Notes: generated by a model from the sequence alone, not told the origin. A DNA stretch of 64,000 bases from an uncultured Helicobacter sp. (GCF_937893305.1 NZ_CALBGN010000012.1:1-64000), one strand, 5' to 3'; shown: positions 52,924 to 62,424, counted from the stretch's first letter. Translations and numbers: made by a program.

Positions 52924-54051
52924 GTGAGTAGAGAATTAATTTCAAGCGGAAATGAGCTTGTTGCGCACGCTGCAATTGATGCTGGCTGTAAGTTTTTTGG
53001 TGGATATCCTATTACACCTTCTAGTGAAGTTGCTCACGAAATGAGTGTAATGTTACCACAAGAAAATGGATCATTTATACAAATGGAAGATGAGATTGGT
53101 GGAATTTCTGTGGCTCTTGGTGCTTCAATGAGTGGTGTTAAATCTATGACGGCAACTTCAGGTCCGGGAATTTCTTTAAAGTCTGAGCAAATTGGATTGA
53201 GTTTTATGGCAGAAGTCCCTTTGGTAATTGTTAATGTTATGCGTGGTGGTCCTTCAACTGGTCTTCCAACGCGCGTTGCACAAGGTGATATTGCACAAGC
53301 AGCAAACCCAACGCACGGAGATTATCAGTCTATTGCACTATGTCCAGGGAGCTTAGAAGAAGCATACACAGAAACGGTGCGTGCCTTTAATTTGGCTGAA
53401 AAGTTTATGACTCCAGTCTTTTTACTTTTAGATGAAACACTAGGACATATGCACGGAAAAGCGATTGTTCCAGATCTTAACGAAGTGCAAAAAAACATTA
53501 TAAAGCGTAAAGAATACACAGGTGATAAAAACTCCTATAAACCTTATGATGTTGCAGATGATGAACCAGCTGTATTGAATCCTTTCTTTAAGGGGTATCG
53601 TTATCATATTACAGGGTTACATCACGGACCAACAGGTTTTCCAACAGAAGATGCAGTGCTATCACAAAAGTTAATTGATCGGTTGTTTAATAAAATTTTA
53701 AGTAAAGCTGATGAAATTGTTACTTATGAAGAATACAAGTTAGAAGATGCGGACACTTTGCTAATTGCTTATGGTTCAGCTTCAAGAAGCGCAAAAGAAG
53801 CGGTAGATAGATTAAGAGAAGAGGGGAAAAAGGTAGGGTTATTTAGACCAATTACACTTTGGCCTTCTCCAAAGGCGGAGCTAGCAAAGCTTGGCAAACG
53901 CTTTGATAAAATTTTAGTCGCAGAGTTAAATAAAGGGCAATATGCTAAAGAAGTAGAGCATAGTATGAAAAAAGATGTGGCACTTTTAGCAAAAGCAAAT
54001 GGTCGCCCATTATCTCCAATTGAGATTATCAATAAAATTAAGGAGTTGTAA
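52924..54051 (+). CDS. oorA: 2-oxoglutarate:acceptor oxidoreductase, alpha subunit
   Basis: A 375-residue subunit. GGYPITPSSEVAHEM and MTATSGPGISLKSEQIG are the pyrimidine-binding and CoA-linked segments of the 2-oxoacid:ferredoxin oxidoreductase fold. It starts at GTG with AAGGAG upstream, a few bases after oorD. A two-base gap separates it from oorB. Confidence 0.95.
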   Translation: MSRELISSGNELVAHAAIDAGCKFFGGYPITPSSEVAHEMSVMLPQENGSFIQMEDEIGGISVALGASMSGVKSMTATSGPGISLKSEQIGLSFMAEVPLVIVNVMRGGPSTGLPTRVAQGDIAQAANPTHGDYQSIALCPGSLEEAYTETVRAFNLAEKFMTPVFLLLDETLGHMHGKAIVPDLNEVQKNIIKRKEYTGDKNSYKPYDVADDEPAVLNPFFKGYRYHITGLHHGPTGFPTEDAVLSQKLIDRLFNKILSKADEIVTYEEYKLEDADTLLIAYGSASRSAKEAVDRLREEGKKVGLFRPITLWPSPKAELAKLGKRFDKILVAELNKGQYAKEVEHSMKKDVALLAKANGRPLSPIEIINKIKEL

Positions 54052-54052
54052 A

Positions 54053-54886
54053 ATGGCATTTAATTATGATGAATATTTAAGAGTAGATAAAATGCCGACA
54101 CTTTGGTGTTGGGGTTGTGGTGATGGTGTCATTTTAAAGGCAATTGTGCGTGCTATTGATAAGCTTGGTTGGAATATGGACGATGTTTGTCTAGTTAGTG
54201 GAATTGGCTGTTCTGGGCGCGTAAGTTCTTATGTAAATTGTAATACAGTGCATACCACACACGGAAGAACATTAGCATATGCAACGGGAATTAAACTTGC
54301 AAATCCCACAAAAAAAGTTATTGTTGTAGGTGGAGATGGGGATGGTTTGGCAATTGGTGGAAATCACACAATACACGCTTGTAGAAGAAATATTGATATT
54401 AATTATGTGTTGATTAATAATTTTATTTATGGACTTACAAATTCACAGACTTCTCCAACAACTCCAAAGGGAATGTGGACTGTAACTGCACAATATGGAA
54501 ATGTGGATCCAGAATTTGATCCTTGCAGTCTTGCAACAGCAGCAGGAGCAAGTTTTGTAGCGCGTGAATCTGTGCTTGACCCTAAGAAGCTTGAGAAAGT
54601 TTTAGTGGAAGGTTTTGCGCACGAGGGATTTGCATTTTTTGATATTTTTAGTAATTGCCATGTCAATTTGGGTAGAAAAAATAAAATGGGAGAGGCAATT
54701 GATACGCTAAAATGGATTGACAGCAGGATTATTTCTAAGAAAAAATTTGATGATCTAAACAAAGAAGAGCAGGCTGGAAAATATCCAACAGGAATTTTAC
54801 ATCACGATACAGATAAGGTGGAATATTGTAAGGCTTACAAACAAGTGCAAGAAAAAGCTCAAACAAAAAAAGGAGGTGCAAAATGA
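54053..54886 (+). CDS. oorB: 2-oxoglutarate:acceptor oxidoreductase, beta (TPP-binding) subunit
   Basis: 277 residues from the ATG at 54053, which has AAGGAG upstream; an in-frame codon at 53999 inside oorA is rejected. LWCWGCGDG and VSGIGCSGRVSSYVN are the entry. The TPP-binding GGDGDGLAIGGNH with IDINYVLINNFIYGLTNSQ follows. It overlaps oorC by four bases (ATGA). Confidence 0.95.
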   Translation: MAFNYDEYLRVDKMPTLWCWGCGDGVILKAIVRAIDKLGWNMDDVCLVSGIGCSGRVSSYVNCNTVHTTHGRTLAYATGIKLANPTKKVIVVGGDGDGLAIGGNHTIHACRRNIDINYVLINNFIYGLTNSQTSPTTPKGMWTVTAQYGNVDPEFDPCSLATAAGASFVARESVLDPKKLEKVLVEGFAHEGFAFFDIFSNCHVNLGRKNKMGEAIDTLKWIDSRIISKKKFDDLNKEEQAGKYPTGILHHDTDKVEYCKAYKQVQEKAQTKKGGAK

Positions 54887-55446
54887 GAAGGCAACTCCGC
54901 TTTACAGGTGTAGGAGGTCAAGGGGTTTTATTAGCAGGTGAAATTCTAGCTGAAGCGCAAATTCGCACAGGAGGTTATGGGGTGAAAGCAGCAACCTATA
55001 CTTCGCAAGTGCGTGGAGGTCCAACAAAGGTAGATATTCTTTTGGATAATGAAGAAATTTTATATCCTTATGCTAATGAGGGTGAAGTGGAATATATGTT
55101 ATCTACTGCACAAGTGAGCTATAATCAATTTAAGGATGGACTAAAAGATGGGGCAATTATTGTTGTTGAGCCAAATCTTGTAACACCAAGTGATGAGGAC
55201 AAAAAACGCTTTAAGATTTATCCAATTCCAATTATCAGTATTGCAAAAAATGAAGTAGGAAATGTGGTAACACAATCTGTTGTGGCACTTGCTGTAACAG
55301 TAACGCTTACAAAATGCGTAGATAGAAATTTGGTATTTGATACAATGATTAGTAAAGTCCCAGCAAAAGTTGTTGAACTAAACAAAAAAGCCTTTGAGCT
55401 TGGAGAAAAATATGCAAAAGAAGCCTTAGAAAAAGGTTCAATTTAA
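54883..55446 (+). CDS. oorC: 2-oxoglutarate:acceptor oxidoreductase, gamma subunit
   Basis: 187 residues. FTGVGGQGVLLAGEIL opens the gamma-domain fold, and SQVRGGPTKVDILL follows. It is the last gene of the operon. The ATG overlaps the oorB stop. A small hairpin lies beyond its stop. Confidence 0.94.
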   Translation: MRRQLRFTGVGGQGVLLAGEILAEAQIRTGGYGVKAATYTSQVRGGPTKVDILLDNEEILYPYANEGEVEYMLSTAQVSYNQFKDGLKDGAIIVVEPNLVTPSDEDKKRFKIYPIPIISIAKNEVGNVVTQSVVALAVTVTLTKCVDRNLVFDTMISKVPAKVVELNKKAFELGEKYAKEALEKGSI

Positions 55447-55453
55447 TGAAATT

Positions 55454-55474
55454 CCTAGTCTTTTAAGGACTGGG
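55454..55474. terminator. Small hairpin between converging oorC and minus-strand membrane gene
   Basis: CCTAGTC (55454-55460) pairs with GACTGGG (55468-55474) through seven pairs, including one G-T, with a seven-base loop. The minus-strand stop lies in the loop. No T run follows on either side, so this is a weak candidate. Confidence 0.35.
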
Positions 55475-56026
55475 GATCTTGTCTTCTTTAAAAACTCCAA
55501 AGATAATTCCAAAGATTAAAAAGAGATTTGCAAAAACTAATCCACTAAAAAAAGCTAGCATATCAAAAAATTGATGATGTATTAAAATTAAGATTCCAAC
55601 TATTAAGACTCCATAAGTTAAAAGGCGTAAAGGTAAAAAGAAGATCTTAGCCCCAGTTTTTGCATTAAGCACACTAAAGTTATCCCAAAATTTTCGTTTC
55701 TTTAGTGGTATTTCTTGTGGATTATGCAAGCAATCAATCTTTTTAGAATCCATATAAGAATTTGATTGAAAAAACTCATCTTGTTCTTCTTTTAGTCTTT
55801 CTTGCTTGCTTTTATAAGTTTCCGCTAGAGCTTTTAACTCTTCTTTAGAAGATCCGTTAAGCAGGTTTAAAATTTTTCTTTTTTGTGTAAAAAAAACACT
55901 TAAAGTAATTAATAAAAAAGAAAATAGTGCAAAGACAAAATTAAGCGTGAATCTATCTCCTAAAAACAGCCATACACAAAGCACGACAAAACAAAATAAT
56001 ATAAAAATCTTAGTCTTCTTCATCAT
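55463..56026 (-). CDS. Uncharacterised membrane protein
   Basis: About 187 residues from the ATG at 56026 (a second ATG follows directly). Two N-terminal hydrophobic segments (about 6-22 and 25-44) are followed by a charged coiled-coil-like stretch, KEELKALAETYKSKQERLKEEQ. Two further hydrophobic segments lie near the end (LRLLTYGVLIVGILILI, MLAFFSGLVFANLFLIFGIIFG). I do not recognise the family. The start overlaps the AtpZ-like gene by 17 bases, and hemL is upstream, so it is probably the last gene of that operon. Confidence 0.65.
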   Translation of the reverse strand: MMKKTKIFILFCFVVLCVWLFLGDRFTLNFVFALFSFLLITLSVFFTQKRKILNLLNGSSKEELKALAETYKSKQERLKEEQDEFFQSNSYMDSKKIDCLHNPQEIPLKKRKFWDNFSVLNAKTGAKIFFLPLRLLTYGVLIVGILILIHHQFFDMLAFFSGLVFANLFLIFGIIFGVFKEDKIPSP

Positions 56027-56312
56027 ATTTACAATGGGCATATTTAGGATCGTTTGCAAGAGCGTCTAATTCTTTTTTTTGGCGTTTATAGGCTTTATAA
56101 ACATTTAAAATTGCTGCACATACTCCCCAAACAACTCCTAGCCAAAATAACCAACGCACACCAAAAAGATATTCTAAACCATATCCAATCCCAACACCAA
56201 TTAGCACTGCTAGAACCATTGAGATTCCAAGCGTTGCGTTAGAATAAGCAAGTATCGCGTCCTTGTATTTTGGAGAATCTTTTGTATCTTGTGTTGTGTT
56301 TTTGGATTCCAT
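56010..56312 (-). CDS. AtpZ/AtpI-like small membrane protein
   Basis: 100 residues with two membrane helices (about 28-48 and 54-72). The pattern GISMVLAVLIGVGIGYGLEYL matches AtpZ/AtpI proteins, which are linked to assembly or Mg2+/K+ handling of F0F1 ATPase. It is not in the ATP synthase operon but directly after hemL. I recall a similar small gene next to hemL in H. pylori. Confidence 0.65.
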   Translation of the reverse strand: MESKNTTQDTKDSPKYKDAILAYSNATLGISMVLAVLIGVGIGYGLEYLFGVRWLFWLGVVWGVCAAILNVYKAYKRQKKELDALANDPKYAHCKYDEED

Positions 56313-56314
56313 AT

Positions 56315-57634
56315 TTAAGACCTATGTGTGCTAATTTTTTTCAAGACCTTTTGAGCTTTTTGTAAGACTTCATCAATAAGAGCAGAATCCATAGGAGTGC
56401 AAATAAAGCCAGATTCAAATTGTGAAGGTGCAAAATACACTCCTAGATCCAACATTTCCTGATGAAATTGTGCATACATTTTTGTGTTGCTCTTTAGTGC
56501 GTCTTGAAAGTTTTTAATGGGATTTTCATTAAAAAAGAATCCAAACATACTTCCACGCACGCAAGTTTGTAATGGGATTTTAAAAGAAGTGCAAAGATCT
56601 TTTAAGCCATTTGTGAGTTGTAAAGCTAGAGATTGTAAATGTTGATAAATTTTGGGATTTGCACGCAAATTTTGTAACGCCACAAGTCCAGCCGCCATTG
56701 CCACAGGATTTCCACTAAGTGTGCCCGCTTGATAAACTGCACCATTAGGAGAGAGTAGATCCATAATTTCAGAACTTCCACCAAATGCTCCCACAGGCAT
56801 TCCGCCACCAATAACTTTTCCAAAAGTGGTAAGATCTCCACGCACTTTGTAAAATTCTTGCGAACCGCTAAGTGAAGCCCTAAATCCACTCATTACCTCA
56901 TCAATGATTAAAAGGATTCCGTGTTGATCACAAAGTTTTCTTAATCCCTCTAAAAACTCTATCTCACTTGGCACAAGTCCCATATTTCCAGCAATAGGCT
57001 CTAAAATCACGCAAGCCACCCCTTGCCCCTTGGAATTACTTAAAGCAATGCAAGATTCCACACTTTGTAAGTCATTATAAATAGCAACTAAAGTATGTTT
57101 TGTAAAATCATTTGGAACTCCTGGTGAGCTTGGATTGCCAAAAGTTGCAAGACCACTTCCTGCAGAAACCAAAAGTGCATCACTATGTCCGTGATAGCAA
57201 CCTTCAAATTTAATAATATCTTCACGCTGTGTGTAGGCTCTTGCAAGACGGATTGCACTCATTGTAGCTTCTGTTCCACTTGAAACAAAGCGGATTTTCT
57301 CAATTCCGTCCATTATACTAATAACTTCTTTGGCAAGTTCCGTCTCAAGAGTAGTTGGTGCTCCAAAAGATAAACCATTCTTTACAGAAGCAATCACTGC
57401 TTCTTCGATATTCTTATCGCAATGTCCAAAAATCAGGGGTCCCCAACTTTGCACAAAGTCAATGTAATGATTGTGATCTACATCTACAAGATATGCTCCT
57501 TTGCCTTTAGTAATAAAAGGTGGTGTGCCACCCACGCTTTTAAATGCCCTAACAGGAGAATTTACACCACCTGCAATTACTTGTTTTGCTGCATTAAAGT
57601 CGTTAATGCTGTTTAAATGCTCTAAAGATTCCAT
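56315..57634 (-). CDS. hemL: Glutamate-1-semialdehyde 2,1-aminomutase
   Basis: Makes 5-aminolevulinate for haem in the C5 pathway. GGVNSPVRAFKSVGG opens the protein. RFVSSGTEATMSAIRLAR and DEVMSGFR follow, and the PLP Lys is in TFGKVIGGGMPVGAFGG. The 439 residues are normal. It is preceded eight bases upstream by the glutathionylspermidine-synthase-like gene. Confidence 0.97.
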   Translation of the reverse strand: MESLEHLNSINDFNAAKQVIAGGVNSPVRAFKSVGGTPPFITKGKGAYLVDVDHNHYIDFVQSWGPLIFGHCDKNIEEAVIASVKNGLSFGAPTTLETELAKEVISIMDGIEKIRFVSSGTEATMSAIRLARAYTQREDIIKFEGCYHGHSDALLVSAGSGLATFGNPSSPGVPNDFTKHTLVAIYNDLQSVESCIALSNSKGQGVACVILEPIAGNMGLVPSEIEFLEGLRKLCDQHGILLIIDEVMSGFRASLSGSQEFYKVRGDLTTFGKVIGGGMPVGAFGGSSEIMDLLSPNGAVYQAGTLSGNPVAMAAGLVALQNLRANPKIYQHLQSLALQLTNGLKDLCTSFKIPLQTCVRGSMFGFFFNENPIKNFQDALKSNTKMYAQFHQEMLDLGVYFAPSQFESGFICTPMDSALIDEVLQKAQKVLKKISTHRS

Positions 57635-57642
57635 AATTTTCC

Positions 57643-58812
57643 TTATTTGATTTTGTGTGCGACAAATTTTGACATATTATCTAGGATTTCTCCGCCTTTG
57701 CGGAATCCTAAAGCGCAAGCTTCATAGGCATAAAAGACATTGGGTTGATAAAATACGCCATTATGGCTATTTTGTAGGGTAAATTCTTGATAGATTTCTG
57801 GATAGTTTCCATAATCGCCACTTTGTGTGTGAATAGGGTTACCCTGTGCATCAAGAATGCTTACGCTCTCTCCCTCTCTGCCAAAAGCGTGCTTTTTAAC
57901 TTGTTTTTTGCTTAAAGGTTGATAGGAGGTCTCAAGCAATAAAGGGTGATTTGGAAATAAATCCCAAAGAATTTTTAATATTCTTTTACTTTGAAATAAA
58001 AGCGTGTAAGCAGGGTTTAGAAAAATCGTATTTTTATTTGCAATCATTGCAGTGATAAGCTGTGCTAACTCCGGTTCATCAATGGCTATGCTCTCCCAAG
58101 GGATTAATTTAAACCAAAATTCATAATTTTCATTGTTAAAGCTTAATCCATTGTGTTCATCTAAATGCGCTTCGTGTGCATAGCAAAAACCTGTGTTAAA
58201 CCCCATTTCTTTTGCAATAATTTCTAGGAGTTTTACCGTGCGCTCTTCTTCAAGACTTCCTGCAATGCTTGAAAATAGAATTTTCCAACCTTCATAAATG
58301 TTGTCAAATTGTGAAATATCGTCACCTAGCGTAATCATTCTTTTAAAATTATCACCCAATGCTTCATAAAGACTATTAAACTGCATTGTGTCATTAAAAC
58401 CATTTTTTTTAAGTAACGCCCATTGAATAATAGAGCTTTCATAAACCATTGTTGGTGTATCGGCATTAAATTCTAAAAGCTTAATAGGATTTCCATCTAA
58501 GCCACCTGCAAAATCAAATCTTCCATACAAATGCCAATGCACTTCTTCTTCCCAGCTTTGCTTAATTGCTTCTACAAGATTAAAAGGTATCCCTAAATCA
58601 AAAAATAAATTCTTATCAATAACATATTGACCTGCTTCTACATACATATCATAAAGTGTGTTTGCAGCATCATAGAATTTTTGCGCCTCTTGTTCGCTAA
58701 TTTCTACAATTTCATTGCTAATATAGGGAGTTTCATCAGTATCTGTATGCCAAGAAAGACCTAATTCTTCTAAATCTGTATTACTTAAAGGTTGTGCGTT
58801 TAAAATTTGCAT
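57643..58812 (-). CDS. Glutathionylspermidine-synthase-family ATP-grasp protein
   Basis: A 389-residue ATP-grasp-like enzyme. HWHLYGRFDFAGGLDGNPIKLLEFNADTPTMVYES is the family core (about 92-126), and KHAFGREGESVSI is the nucleotide loop. Most homologues outside the enterobacteria have unknown substrates and lack the amidase half of E. coli Gsp, so the function is open. The gene sits two bases after the UPF0323 lipoprotein gene. H. pylori has the same pair (HP0232-HP0233) as I recall. Confidence 0.82.
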   Translation of the reverse strand: MQILNAQPLSNTDLEELGLSWHTDTDETPYISNEIVEISEQEAQKFYDAANTLYDMYVEAGQYVIDKNLFFDLGIPFNLVEAIKQSWEEEVHWHLYGRFDFAGGLDGNPIKLLEFNADTPTMVYESSIIQWALLKKNGFNDTMQFNSLYEALGDNFKRMITLGDDISQFDNIYEGWKILFSSIAGSLEEERTVKLLEIIAKEMGFNTGFCYAHEAHLDEHNGLSFNNENYEFWFKLIPWESIAIDEPELAQLITAMIANKNTIFLNPAYTLLFQSKRILKILWDLFPNHPLLLETSYQPLSKKQVKKHAFGREGESVSILDAQGNPIHTQSGDYGNYPEIYQEFTLQNSHNGVFYQPNVFYAYEACALGFRKGGEILDNMSKFVAHKIK

Positions 58813-58814
58813 TT

Positions 58815-59438
58815 TTATCCTCCAAAATTACTTGTAGCACCACCTATATTGCGGTTTTGTGTGCTTGTGTTATTTGGAGAATAAAATCCACTGCGTCCCG
58901 CACTTGAACCTGTATTTTGTCGATTAAAGGAGTTTTGAGAACGCTCATAAGCTTGTGGAGATTTATATGTGGTGCGTTGTTGGCTTTGAAAGTTTTGGTT
59001 ATTAAAAAGCTTACTTCCAATCCAGCTTCCAAGAATTGCTCCAGCAGCACTTGCTAAAATTGTTTCCCCCAAAGAAAGTCCGCCACCTGTTGGATTTGTA
59101 AGTTGTGAAGTGCCACTATCAATCTTTTTGGCTTCTTCTGCAATAATTTTATCAATCTCTTCTTGACTTAAAATTCTTTCACTTCCATCTTTTTGTCGCA
59201 AAATTACGCGTGTTTGTGCACTTGGAACTTCATCTAGTATTTTATAGCTTCCATCAGCTTGTTGTTCTATGGTAACTGTTGCGCCTTTTTTGGTGGCTTC
59301 TGTGATTCCACTTTGCGCTTGGTTTTGCTCATTTGAATTGCAACCTGTGATGAGCAAAATTGCTGCTAATCCTAAGCCACTTTTACTAAAAACTCCTGCA
59401 ATCTTAGGATCTGAAATCTTCTTTAAATACTTTTGCAT
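58815..59438 (-). CDS. UPF0323 family lipoprotein
   Basis: 207 residues. An unusually long N-terminal region precedes the hydrophobic stretch and lipobox LLITGC (Cys33). The middle has VTIEQQADGSYKILDEVPS and QKDGSERILSQEEID. Then comes a Gly/Ala-rich possible membrane segment (LASAAGAILGSWIG). The tail is Gln/Asn/Ser-rich and probably disordered. The function is unknown. It is restricted to Campylobacterota as far as I know. Confidence 0.85.
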   Translation of the reverse strand: MQKYLKKISDPKIAGVFSKSGLGLAAILLITGCNSNEQNQAQSGITEATKKGATVTIEQQADGSYKILDEVPSAQTRVILRQKDGSERILSQEEIDKIIAEEAKKIDSGTSQLTNPTGGGLSLGETILASAAGAILGSWIGSKLFNNQNFQSQQRTTYKSPQAYERSQNSFNRQNTGSSAGRSGFYSPNNTSTQNRNIGGATSNFGG

Positions 59439-59481
59439 TGTGTTCTCCTATGAAAATTTAGAAAATTATACCTAAATTCTA

Positions 59482-61125
59482 TTAGGTAATTTCTATATAA
59501 GGCGTTGCAATGGCAATTAAATCGCTTAAAAATTGTCCTTTAAACTTTAACCAATAGCTTTTATCACAAACAATAATGATCCCTTTCTTTGCGCGTGAGA
59601 TAGCGACATTTAAAGCAAAAAGTGCGCTTTGATTTGTAGAATCATTAAGATGATAATGTAATATTACGGGTGAAAAGATTACATAATCAAACTCTTGACC
59701 TTGTGCGGTGTGAATTGTTAGCACGCATTCTTTGTGGCGAAGGCTTGGCATTGTTTCTAAAATCAATCGCCTTTGATTGACAAAGGGGGTTAGGATTGCA
59801 AAGTCTAGGTTTTTTGCTATAAAATCCTTTGCAAGATTACAGCAAAAAGAAGCTTCAAGGGGATTTGTGCGTTCCATTTTGGAATCTATTTTTTTAAAAT
59901 TTGCAAGATTAAGGCAATATAAATGTGTGTATTTTCCACGCCCTTGCAAGTGATTTTTGTAGATATAAGAATCTAAAAGTTTTGCAAGATTATCTCCATA
60001 GCGGTAAGTTTGTGTGAGCATAAAACAATGTGAAATTTGTGGTGTATCGTTTGGGTTTTTAGCATTTAATGTATCTTTGAGTGCAAAAAAAGATTCCAAG
60101 AATAATGCAGAAAAACTCCAAAATTTAGAGAGACTCCATTGCTGATCTTTAGAATTTAAAACATTAATGGGCTGAAGTTGTTTATGATCTCCTAATAGTG
60201 TAATAGGTTTGTTAAATGCACATAAAGGCAAAACTTTAATTAAAGGTGCAAAGCCGGCTTCATCAACAAAAAAATGCTTAAAATCTATAGTTTGTAAATC
60301 TGCGCGATGCAAGAAAGCATCTAGTGTCATTGCAACAATCTGAGCTTTTTGAAGGTTTATTTTTTGAAAATGATTTTGTGTTTCTCCAAAGGTTTGTTCG
60401 CAATTTTTAGGGAAACTTTCTAAAAAACTTTGCGTGGGAGTTCCTAAACGCAAGATCCCATCCGTATTGATTTGTATGGCATTTAGACTAGTTAATAAGG
60501 TTTTTAAACATTGCTCTAAAGCATTATTAGTAGGAGCTAGGATTGCAACTTTTAGCCCCTTTTTTAAGTAAAAAGCTAAGGAGTGAAGTAGCACAACTTT
60601 TGTTTTTCCGCTGCCTGCTGGTCCCCAAATATAGCAAAAAGGTTTAGAAAAGATTCCATAAAGTGCATCTAATTGTTCAGTAGATGGCTGGGTTTTTAAT
60701 TGTCTTAAAGATGTAATATCTGGGAGAAAACTTGGTGTTTTTGTTGGCAAAGCAAGATGTGGTTCTCCGGTATAAAAATTTATAACATTTTGCACTAAAA
60801 AGCGCAAATCTGAAAGAAGTGCAATAGAATTCCTGTTTTCAAAGAGTAAATGGCGCAAATTAGATTCCACATTAAGATATAAAATTTTTGCACGCTCATC
60901 ATAAGCAGCAATGTTAATTTCACTAGTTTCATTATCTAAAAGATATTCTCCGCAAGATGTTCGCAACACCAATGCTTCAAGGCTTTTGAGTTTGGAATCT
61001 AATTTAAGTTGCAAGCCAAAAATATCCATTGTGATATTTTCAATCTTAATAATCTCGTGTCCTTTATCGGTTTGTGTAAGATATTGGAGATAATTTTTAG
61101 CGCAATTTGTTAAAAAGGGATACAT
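59482..61125 (-). CDS. Superfamily 1 DNA/RNA helicase (Upf1-like, DNA2/NAM7 type)
   Basis: 547 residues. An N-terminal part of about 150 residues without clear motifs is followed by Walker A GPAGSGKTK, motif II DEAGF, motif III GDHKQLQP and motif IV-like TYRYGDNLAKLL. Motif V, IHTAQGQEFDYVIFS, and motif VI, NVAISRAKKGIIIV, complete the set. DEAG replaces the common DEAA/DEAS. It starts in a one-base overlap with the hypD stop. The cellular role is not known. Confidence 0.85.
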   Translation of the reverse strand: MYPFLTNCAKNYLQYLTQTDKGHEIIKIENITMDIFGLQLKLDSKLKSLEALVLRTSCGEYLLDNETSEINIAAYDERAKILYLNVESNLRHLLFENRNSIALLSDLRFLVQNVINFYTGEPHLALPTKTPSFLPDITSLRQLKTQPSTEQLDALYGIFSKPFCYIWGPAGSGKTKVVLLHSLAFYLKKGLKVAILAPTNNALEQCLKTLLTSLNAIQINTDGILRLGTPTQSFLESFPKNCEQTFGETQNHFQKINLQKAQIVAMTLDAFLHRADLQTIDFKHFFVDEAGFAPLIKVLPLCAFNKPITLLGDHKQLQPINVLNSKDQQWSLSKFWSFSALFLESFFALKDTLNAKNPNDTPQISHCFMLTQTYRYGDNLAKLLDSYIYKNHLQGRGKYTHLYCLNLANFKKIDSKMERTNPLEASFCCNLAKDFIAKNLDFAILTPFVNQRRLILETMPSLRHKECVLTIHTAQGQEFDYVIFSPVILHYHLNDSTNQSALFALNVAISRAKKGIIIVCDKSYWLKFKGQFLSDLIAIATPYIEIT

Positions 61126-62246
61126 TAAGAAGCACTAACTCCTTGATATTTATAATATGCCGCACAAGCTCCCTCGCTACTTACCATACAGCTTCCTAAT
61201 GGATTTTGTGGGTTACAAGCTTTGCCAAAGAGTTTGCAATCATAAGGTTTTTTATTGCCCTTTAGGATTTCGCCACACAGGCAGTTCTTATGATCTTCTT
61301 TTGCAATTCCTCCTAAATATTCTTTAAAAATTACGCTAGCATCATAACTTGCAAATTCATCTTTAAGACGCAAAGAAGAATATGGGATTTCTCCTAAGCC
61401 ACGCCAAAAAAAGTTGGAATCTAAAATAAAGTATTTTTCAATCAACTCTTGAGCCTTACGATTTCCTTCTCTTGTTACTGTGCGTGCGTATTGTGTTTCA
61501 ACTTTTGGTGTGTTATTTATAACTTGTCTAAGAATGCTTAGTAAGCTTTCTGCTACATCTAAAGGCTCAAAACCACACACAACAATAGGGATTTGATATT
61601 GCTCTAAAATGGGTTCATAGATTTTAGAGCCTGTTATAACGCTCACATGTGAAGGAGCTAAAAGTGCGTTAATTTGGCAGTCTTTAGCACTTAAAATTGC
61701 GTGAAGTGGAGGTGGGACTAAAATGTGATTAATATGAAAAAAGACATTCTCTAGTTTTTGATAAATCACACGCTCTAAAAGTGCAGCAGTCATTGGCGTT
61801 GTTGTTTCAAAACCAATCGCAAAATACACAATGCGTTTATTAGGGTTCTCTTTAGCAATATTTAGCACATCTAATGGAGAATAGACAAAACGCACATCAA
61901 GTCCGCTAGCACGAGCATTTTGCAGGCTGCCATAGCTACCTGGGACTTTTATCATATCTCCTAATGTTACTAAAATTACATCTTTAACTTTTGCAATTTT
62001 GTAAGCACAATCAATGCGATCTTTTGGCATTACGCACACAGGACAACCCGGTCCATGAACAAATTCAATATTTTCTGGGAGCAAAGAAGGTAGGGCGTAT
62101 TTCATAATTGTATGTGTGTGCCCGCCACAAACCTCCATAATTTTTAAAGGTTTTTTAAAAGATTTACTAAGTTTTGAAATTGCATTAAAAGTGCGTTTAA
62201 TGCTTGTGCTATCTCTATAAATATTAATATAAGGATTTTCTTGCAT
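61125..62246 (-). CDS. hypD: Hydrogenase maturation protein HypD
   Basis: The iron-sulfur scaffold for building the Fe(CN)2CO unit of [NiFe] hydrogenase. EVCGGHTHTIMKYA, HGPGCPVCVMP, YFAIGFETTTP and CGFEPLDVAESL are the signatures. C-terminal cysteines stand in NCLCGEILKG and in GSCMVSSEGACAAYYKY. The 373 residues are normal. AAAGGG precedes the ATG. No hypC, hypE or other hyp gene is beside it in this window. SlyD, encoded at 44 kb, is linked to nickel delivery in the same process. Confidence 0.96.
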   Translation of the reverse strand: MQENPYINIYRDSTSIKRTFNAISKLSKSFKKPLKIMEVCGGHTHTIMKYALPSLLPENIEFVHGPGCPVCVMPKDRIDCAYKIAKVKDVILVTLGDMIKVPGSYGSLQNARASGLDVRFVYSPLDVLNIAKENPNKRIVYFAIGFETTTPMTAALLERVIYQKLENVFFHINHILVPPPLHAILSAKDCQINALLAPSHVSVITGSKIYEPILEQYQIPIVVCGFEPLDVAESLLSILRQVINNTPKVETQYARTVTREGNRKAQELIEKYFILDSNFFWRGLGEIPYSSLRLKDEFASYDASVIFKEYLGGIAKEDHKNCLCGEILKGNKKPYDCKLFGKACNPQNPLGSCMVSSEGACAAYYKYQGVSAS

Positions 62247-62270
62247 TGTTGCCCTTTAATTAAGACTTTA

Positions 62271-62363
62271 TTAATCTTTCACAAAAGGGAAAAGTTGCAA
62301 TAGATTAGGATAACTTTGGATAAAAAATGTTAAGATTTCATCTTGTGTTACATTTCTTTGCAT
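62271..62363 (-). CDS. 30-codon ORF upstream of hypD
   Basis: ATG at 62361-62363, stop at 62271-62273, with AAAGGG placed six bases before the ATG. The peptide opens MQRNVTQDEI and ends FPFVKD. Charged and aromatic residues are mixed, with no membrane segment. It precedes hypD by 24 bases, behind its own ribosome-binding site, and a TAGAAT -10 lies just upstream (62390-62395, minus strand). It is a candidate small protein or leader of the operon. It falls below common ORF length limits and I know no family for it. Confidence 0.5.
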   Translation of the reverse strand: MQRNVTQDEILTFFIQSYPNLLQLFPFVKD

Positions 62364-62424
62364 TAAATCCCTTTAATTTGAAAAATTAAATTCTAACAAA
62401 ATTATTAAAGCAAAAAGATTAAGG

